Shown here: positions 58,015 through 64,000 of the stretch, in pieces
Numbering within the stretch: the first letter of the stretch is position 1
Layout of the letters: each line of letters begins with the position of its first letter
Assembly (NCBI GenBank): GCA_022478985.1
Contig: JAKSZP010009621.1
Location: forward strand, 1 to 64,000
Direction of reading: 5' to 3'
DNA length: 64,000 nucleotides
Source of the DNA: Massospora cicadina
Lineage: Eukaryota; Entomophthoromycota; Entomophthoromycetes; Entomophthorales; Entomophthoraceae
The notes under the pieces: model-generated
What the model saw: the letters and a program-made list of their open reading frames with translations, nothing else
What the model was told of the DNA's origin: nothing
Databases searched by the model: none
Program-made: the position numbers and the translations under genes

Positions 58015-58220
58015 ATCCACTCCAGGAGGCAATTTTGGAGGAGAGCTTCTAGGATAATGAGGTGGAAACCATTCTGGCTTAATGACACTAATTCTACTAT
58101 GTTAAGTACCTAGTTTCCAGAAAGGAGTATCCTTCTTAAACAAACAGCATAGTCAGTTCCATGGATTGCGCAAACTCCCAGGAGTTTGTGGAGAATACCA
58201 CGCATCCCACCCCACATCTT
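58015..58220 (+). pseudogene. Likely chromodomain of element E
   Basis: Directions EEL/EVETILA, then YYVKYLVSRKEYPS and CANSQEFVENTTHPTP, follow the chromodomain pattern E.E.IL...Y.VKW.GY....TWE...N......EFH..HP. This places E among chromoviruses, in which this module directs integration to particular chromatin marks. The Trp residues of the aromatic cage are not preserved, and the call rests on spacing as much as identity. Confidence 0.55.
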
Positions 58221-58369
58221 CTCGTCCTCTCCTAATCATTGTGGTCATTCTGGCCATTAAGCTCCAAAGGCTATTAAGAGCTACATGCTAGACCAAGCTC
58301 CTCGTGAAAAAGCACCTCTTGTTCAGAGATTCTAGAATAATGCAAGTCCTGGGGAGCAAACCCTATACT

Positions 58370-60400
58370 TGAACATAGAGGAGTTCCTGAACAGGACCAG
58401 GTAGGCTAAGAAGGCTGCTGCCCCCTCATTGCTAAGGGAAAGTTATCTCATGTGGTGGATGAGCAGTGGTCATGGCATATACCCTAAAAGTTTCTCCTTT
58501 TGATTTTTCCTACCACCCATTAGCAGGTGGCTAGGTTCAAGGGCCTGTGCAGGTAGGTGGTGGAGTCCAGAAGTCTCCACCAGCAGATAGGCTGTTATCA
58601 CCCTCAACATCCTATCCCTAAAGAACAGGGTTCAAATTTCCTAAGTTTAGTAGCCACAATCAAAGGTGAACATATCAAATCATTTTTGAATTCAAGTTTA
58701 AAAGAAATTTCACATCTTCTGACTTAGGCGATGAAACTGCAACCATATTAGCAGTTTTGGGCATATTTGACTTATTTAATTTAAGGTGGTGTTGAAATTT
58801 GATCCTCTTCAGATGCCTGGTTCTTCTTCTGCAGTGGGATGGAGTTTTTTATGTCTATTGTATGATGACAATAGACTAGATGGTGATTATAATTTAAGAT
58901 ATACTCCTTGGTAATAATACTCTAAATTTGTATTCCCATGTTGTTACTTGGACAATGGTACGCCGCCCTGATCTTACTGATCCCAAGTAAATTATTGACT
59001 AATACAAAGTAAAGTATTAAACACAAAAAGTTTATAAATTAAACTGTAAACTAGTCATAGTAGTTGAATGTTTTTTATTAGCATCAACTTGAAGGTGATT
59101 TATAGGGTTTGATGTCCACCACGTCTTACCCATGACGCCTCATTTTCAATGGCACTTGGCCAAAGGAACACATAAAATTTTTGTAAGAGGGTCTACAAAT
59201 ACTTTGACTCAGGGCATCATGCTCAGCCTCAGGGTCAGTGTAAACAACGTCATCATTCTTAAGATGGTGTTTCAGATGCATCTGCAAATAGCTGAAATGA
59301 TTCTCTTTCACAAGCAATCAGCAGCACATACCAAGGTGATTCATATCACTAATTAGTAATTAATTTGATCAAAAACTCAACCAACATCAGAAACTAATTT
59401 TGACATAAACCAACAAAGCCCACGTGCCTGAGTCATTAAATCAAAACTTAATTTTAGGTCTGACTTAACCAACAAAGCCCTCAAGCCCATGTTATCATAG
59501 TCAAATATAATTAAGTGAAATTGCTAGGCCACAAATTCAAGTTTGGATATACTTAGGATATTTTTGGTTTATAGTAATTGATGATTTATATCCAGTCAAC
59601 CATTCAACAGGTGGAATTGTCCCTATTGTCTCTGGCTATGGGTGCGCCCCAGGGACAGCCAGATTGCCTACCAAGCTGCATTTAGGCTACAAATAAAGTT
59701 GTGAAACTTCTGGTATTAATCCAAACAGAAGGCGGGGTTAATCCACCTGCACCCATCAGATAAATTTTGCTGATAATTTGGTAGTGTGTTTAATCCATAA
59801 AGTCTTACTCCGCATTAGTATTGGCAGTACCAATGCAATACCCCTTTTTTCCAATTAAATTTATAAGTAAGGAGTCCCCAACAGATTCTTCTGTCACTCC
59901 ATTTTCTAGTTTACTTTCTATTTTTTTTTAGTACTAGATGGCGTTTACTTTCTACTCCTAACTTTATAAAACTCTTACTTTTTAAGACTATTTATAAAAC
60001 TAAGAGGTCTATGGTGTCAGTTATAAGTATATTGTCTTATTATGGGTTTGGCTGGCTATTTCTTGGCAGTGTCCCTCCTCATTTTCTATCAAGCTTTGTG
60101 GATGTTATACTGACGGTATTCTGGCTGTTGCTGTGGGTGGCAACTCATACTGAGTGGCAGTGCTGTCTTATTTTTATCATTAAGCTCCATACCACATACA
60201 CTGCGAAAGCTTACAGCTTCAAATTTCCCTGTCAATTCATCACCAAACTTGTGGTGATTAACCCAGAGAGGTTTTCCCTCTCATTATATTCTTATCATTT
60301 AAAATCCTAACAATAATTAGCTCAGAGGTGTTGCCTTTCTGCTTCTTACACTCGTGGGTTGCCCCAGCAAGACCCACAATTGCTTCATTGCAGCCTTCTG
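58370..60400 (+). repeat. Element F: second copy of the 43.78-45.0 kb segment
   Basis: Shared blocks: TGAACAT.GAGGAGT, CCCATGTGGTGGATGAG, CACCAGCAG.TAGG.TGTT, CTGGCTATGGG.GCGCCC, TGCATTTAGGC.ACAA, GGTATTCTGGCTGTTG. The order and strand are the same. About 800 bp (58800-59605) is present here and absent from the other copy. Its 59126-59317 minus strand reads DDVVYTDPEAEHDALSQ, unrecognised. The identity of the repeat (gag, leader or LTR of E-type elements) is unresolved. Confidence 0.65.
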
Positions 60401-60719
60401 GCTTGTTATGAGGCCTTTAATATCTGTTGTAACAGTCATGCCCCTCACATAACCTTAGGGCGTTCAATCTCAAATTCATGAGGGCGACTAGGCTCTGACA
60501 TTCTGGCTTATCCATTGGGCATTAGCACACCCAGTTTGGATGGCCAGTCTTATTTCAATCAGCGGATCATGACAAAAATAGAAATCATTCTCTATTTCTA
60601 ACATCAACTTCTTAGTTTTTTTTGTGACTAAAGCTTTAGTCAAAAAATAATTTGTGATATAAGTAACTTTAAGCATTGTTACATGCAAAATATGTAGTCA
60701 AGAGGGCTATCTGAATTTT

Positions 60720-61880
60720 TTTTTTGCCCAGATTTTTGAAAAATAGACAAAATATAATTTTGTGATTTTAGTGCTTATTGTAGTAAGCCATAATGGTCTC
60801 ATATATATGATGGCCAATAGAGTAGTGATTGTTTATAATAGTAAATGGTTAGGATATAAATAAGGACAGACTTGTTTGATAGCAGTTATTGATAGTTCTT
60901 TGCATATGATTACTGTATAATATGTTTGGCTTTTGGGGGAGTTTTACTATAATAGAGATTGATGATCTAATTTATTAACATCTAATTGTCACAGGATGGC
61001 CTTAATAACGATATTTCTTGCATCTGTGAAGAGAACAAAAGTTTGATCACAGATGGGATGTACTAAAACTGTGGCGTTTAGTAAATCAGTTCATAAGTAG
61101 TCTAGGTTTTTTGTTTCTTTAGGACCCAGAGAAAAGAGTACATTTTTATGCAATAGTTCTACCAAGGGTTCAGCGAGGTCATTAAAATAAATAATAGATT
61201 GTTAGAAACATCTGCCATCCCTTAACTATTTAAATATCACATAGATTCTTAGAAGCTAACATTTTCTTAGTTGGTGCAACTTTATTAAGGATGAGAAGAA
61301 TGCCTTACTTAGTCGCTTTGTGTTTTAATATTTCCAATTAGATTGAATGTTTGAGCATTTCAAAAATTATAAAATTTTGACAAAGATTTACATAAACTGT
61401 TGAAATACTTGAATAAGATAATCTATGTGCGCTGGTAATATTCTAGGAAAAAGTAAATAGAATTAAGGTATATAAGCACACAGGTTAATTTTAGATCTCC
61501 AAATAGTTGACTTGTGGACCGCTGAAATATGTCAGGAGCGTTGCATAAGCTGTGCAGCATTCAAATGGGCTTAAAAATACTTCATTAGACAAGAGCACAT
61601 CATTGTGATCTTTGGCAAAGAAGTTAATTCTTCACATTCGCTGTCTAAATCAAAAGGTTGAAAAATATTGGAAGCCAGCTAATGACCTTAGAAAACATTA
61701 AATGTGAAGTAATGTGTACCCATTATAAGTAATGAATCTATTGTTGGTAGTCCATAATTACCCCTTGACTTTTATTTTCTTTAAATATAGTAATAATGAA
61801 GAAGACAGGGATTTTATAAGCTTTGGAGTAATACAGTTTCAAAAAAGAATTAGTTCAGGTTTGCTTAAGCTTTATTAAGT
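60720..61880 (-). pseudogene. Element J: RT relic on the minus strand
   Basis: The minus strand reads HSLCNAPDIFQRSTSQLF, then LKLTCVLIYL, at 61555-61470, the GLCNAPATFQ..M...L and L.YLDD region of Ty3 RT. VIMDYQQ at 61758-61735 is the entry motif. The RNase H side (60.9-61.3 kb) is too decayed to read. No LTR of J was found; its upstream side meets the GC-rich island. Confidence 0.7.
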
Positions 61881-62712
61881 TTTAAAAGCCCCAAGGGGAT
61901 CCTAGTGTGGGCAAATATTTTTGGGATGAAGGCCTGGGGTACTACCCCCCACCACACTAGGGCAGCACAAATCTAAGCACCACTTAAAAATGTGGGCCTG
62001 ACTGCGATTGGGAGTAGCTCACGCTACCCCCTAAACTGACATATGCCCGCCCTGTTTAATTACTGGGCAGCTCATCTGCACCAGCCAGGACAGGCGATAT
62101 GCTTCTCATCCCCCTTATGGGGGACAAGACCTCATGACCCCCAAGTTTAAGGCCCTGAGGGGGAGAAGCTGAAGCCCTCCCCTTTGTAACCTGCTTTTTT
62201 AGCGGAGTTATGCTCTCTGGCCACTTTTTGTCCAGGATGCCTTGGAGTCCTTTCAAATCTGCCTTAATTTTCTTGCATGATCCATTTTGCTACCAGTTGG
62301 CTCATGATGACCAAACTGGCACTAGCTGAGCTTCAGGTCAACTTGGCAAACCGCGGCATTAATTGTAGGCAGATGCATTTAAGTGCAGCCAACCAGGATT
62401 GCCCTCCCTTGTCCTGGGTTCCGCACCTGCGCAACCCCAGCTTGTGGGGGAGGCCATTTGACAGGTACCATGCCTGACTCATACCCCCCTTCTTGCCCAT
62501 ATTCTCCCCTCAGGGAATATCAGACACCCGCAAGAACAGGTTGGTACAGTCATCACTACCATCCTGCACTTCTTTCAGGCCACTACGGGACCTGACCAAC
62601 GTGCCTCTCAGGGTTCTGGTGTTAGCTACTCACCCATGTTTCCACAAGCTTTCTCCAGTTATGCCACGCGCAGGCCCCATCTTACCTAACTAGCTCATCA
62701 CCCGGGCTTTTT
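61880..62712. mobile_element. GC-rich island, possible recent insertion
   Basis: About 830 bp, clearly GC/CG-richer than its flanks. It starts AAAAGCCCC and ends GGGCTTTT, an 8-bp inverted match at the borders. It contains minus-strand KKWPESITPLKKQVTKGRAS and plus-strand SGNIRHPQEQVGTVITTI ... FSSYATRRPHLT frames without known motifs. It separates the J relic from 62.7 kb onward. It could be a non-autonomous transposon, a retroelement fragment or a captured gene piece. Confidence 0.5.
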
Positions 62713-64000
62713 ATGTTTTATAATTTCAATATAGTCATATCAAAAGGTGATATTTTCAATGTCAACGGTGTGATGGATATCCTTCATTTGCCCATAATTA
62801 TGAGGACCAGATGAAAAGTTATCAGAGTATTCAATCAAATATCTAACACCAGATTTTTTACTCTGCAGACAGCTTGGATCCAAATTTGTACTGGCAATGC
62901 TGCAATATTAGGCGGCTCATTTAGACGAAAGGTGAAAAGCGTCCCAATACCACTTTATTTCTGTTTAACTGATCAAAGGCAAAATTTTGACATCAGCAAT
63001 ATGATGGTATAACTCAATTATCTGTGGAGATTAGAACAATTTTTAAAAGAACACACTGTTTCTTATTACCAGGTTTAACACTTCATGACAGAGAGGACTT
63101 CATGCAAGAAAGTATCAGATAAAAAATGTCAAGTAAATGTTTAGAAGGAGGAATTAGCTAAATACAGTCTCCACTAACACCTAGGACTGAGAGAATTTTG
63201 ATGACTTTAAGAGTATATATAAAGGCTTTCAAACTCTTCTTCAAATATAGAAGGGGTAGCTGAACTTTTGGTCCTAAGGTTTAATATTCTAGTCTAGTGA
63301 AAGATTCAGGGTAATTAAATAGGCAAGCTTGTAGTTTACGTTTACTTCTCTTGAAAATTAGGCTTGTATAAGATTGTTAAACTTGGTAACAAGTACATAG
63401 TAAACTATTTTTACCTAAAAATAGCTGTATATCCCATAGTATTTTTACTTTCATAAGATTGCTGTGATGTTTTCTAACGCCACATCAAAGATAGATATAT
63501 GTCTTCCACTTATTTTTAGTGCAGTTGGGAATAAGCTCCAATGGCAAAAGCGAAGTGGTTTTTGCTTTGCCATATTCTAACGTATGATTGAGGTCAGGAT
63601 GTATCTTGACCTTCCCTACAAATCATGTTGACATAGAAAATTATTGGTGATCATGAATTAATGATAGCTTTTACCTTCATTCTGAGCCATAGCATCAATT
63701 TATGTACTGTAATTCCTCGCTGAGTCAATTATATAGCAAAAATATTAGAGGGGCTAAATTTAAAAACAGTATAAGATAAATATTGCTAATTTGTAAAAGA
63801 ATAGCTGCTTGGTATAGTTCTTATCATAAGGGGCTCAAAAGCTAATAAGTTGAGGAAACAATGTGATTAGACTTATTGTGAGGCAAATTGTGTCACAATC
63901 TGAATCTATAAGGTGACGTTCCAAACGTATGGATATATACGCCCAAGTGCAAGCTGGTAATAGTTGTGCAAACACCATATAGGATTGGAACCATACAAAG
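62713..64000 (+). pseudogene. Element F RT relic in otherwise unreadable sequence
   Basis: At 63560-63630 the plus strand (CCATATTCTAACGTATGATTGAGG, split here as CCATATTCTAACG + TATGATTGAGG) matches the RT of element E at 46200-46225 (CCACGTTCCAACACATGATT). It reads FAIF-stop-RMIEVRMYLDL, equivalent to ATFQHMIEDVLDDLHF. 62713-63540 and 63640-64000 show no motif. The spacing to 60.4 kb suggests that J and the island are inserted in F. Confidence 0.5.

Noticed and set aside
1..64000. CRISPR arrays, rRNA genes, bacterial operons or phage genes
   Set aside because: None seen; every recognisable protein belongs to eukaryotic retroelements.

Overview
This window is a eukaryotic, AT-rich, repeat-dense stretch made almost entirely of decayed transposable elements. 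I found no intact host gene, rRNA, functional tRNA or CRISPR array. The mix of Ty3/Gypsy LTR elements (some with chromovirus-like integrases and one likely chromodomain), a LINE with an APE-type endonuclease and tRNA-derived SINEs suggests a large filamentous-fungal genome, possibly a rust-type basidiomycete. That placement is inference and is weak. Stops are mostly TAG/TGA and CG dinucleotides are scarce in the Ty3 copies, as expected from 5-methylcytosine decay. The LINE at 20.3-25.2 kb and an island at 61.9-62.7 kb are still GC/CG-rich.

Layout. 1-8.5 kb: Ty3 element A (minus) with two ~1.05 kb LTRs. 8.5-10.1 kb: an unrecognised broken ORF, a tRNA-SINE with a perfect 17-bp target-site duplication (TSD), and pol relics. 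10.1-18.4 kb: Ty3 element B (plus), complete from LTR to LTR with a perfect 5-bp TSD (ACCTG). It sits inside the integrase zinc-finger of an older chromovirus, G, whose integrase and LTR continue to about 20.26 kb. 20.3-25.2 kb: a LINE (minus). 25.3-27.3 kb: no gene, but a degenerate ~72-bp tandem repeat. 27.3-41.0 kb: Ty3 element H (plus), split in its RT by element I (minus, 32.2-38.6 kb). 41.6-58.2 kb: LTR and pol of chromovirus-like element E (plus), split in its RT by element C (minus, 46.3-55.9 kb, TSD CCTGC). C is the same family as B and itself carries a solo LTR and a two-headed tRNA-SINE. 58.4-64 kb: a second copy (F) of a segment of E, a minus-strand RT relic (J) and the GC-rich island.

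The most interesting signal is in the B/C family. Between integrase and 3' LTR it carries two reading frames on the opposite strand from gag-pol. They are recognisable in both independent copies with matching protein sequence, length and termini. The same family has a direct repeat, with a repeated AAAGGACC(T/A)CTGAACC motif, flanking the pol block in both copies. Other notable points are a collagen-like Gly-X-Y tract in the gag region of element I, a likely LINE/SINE shared 3' tail, and a shared TGGTGCTC-type primer-binding site in several different Ty3 families.
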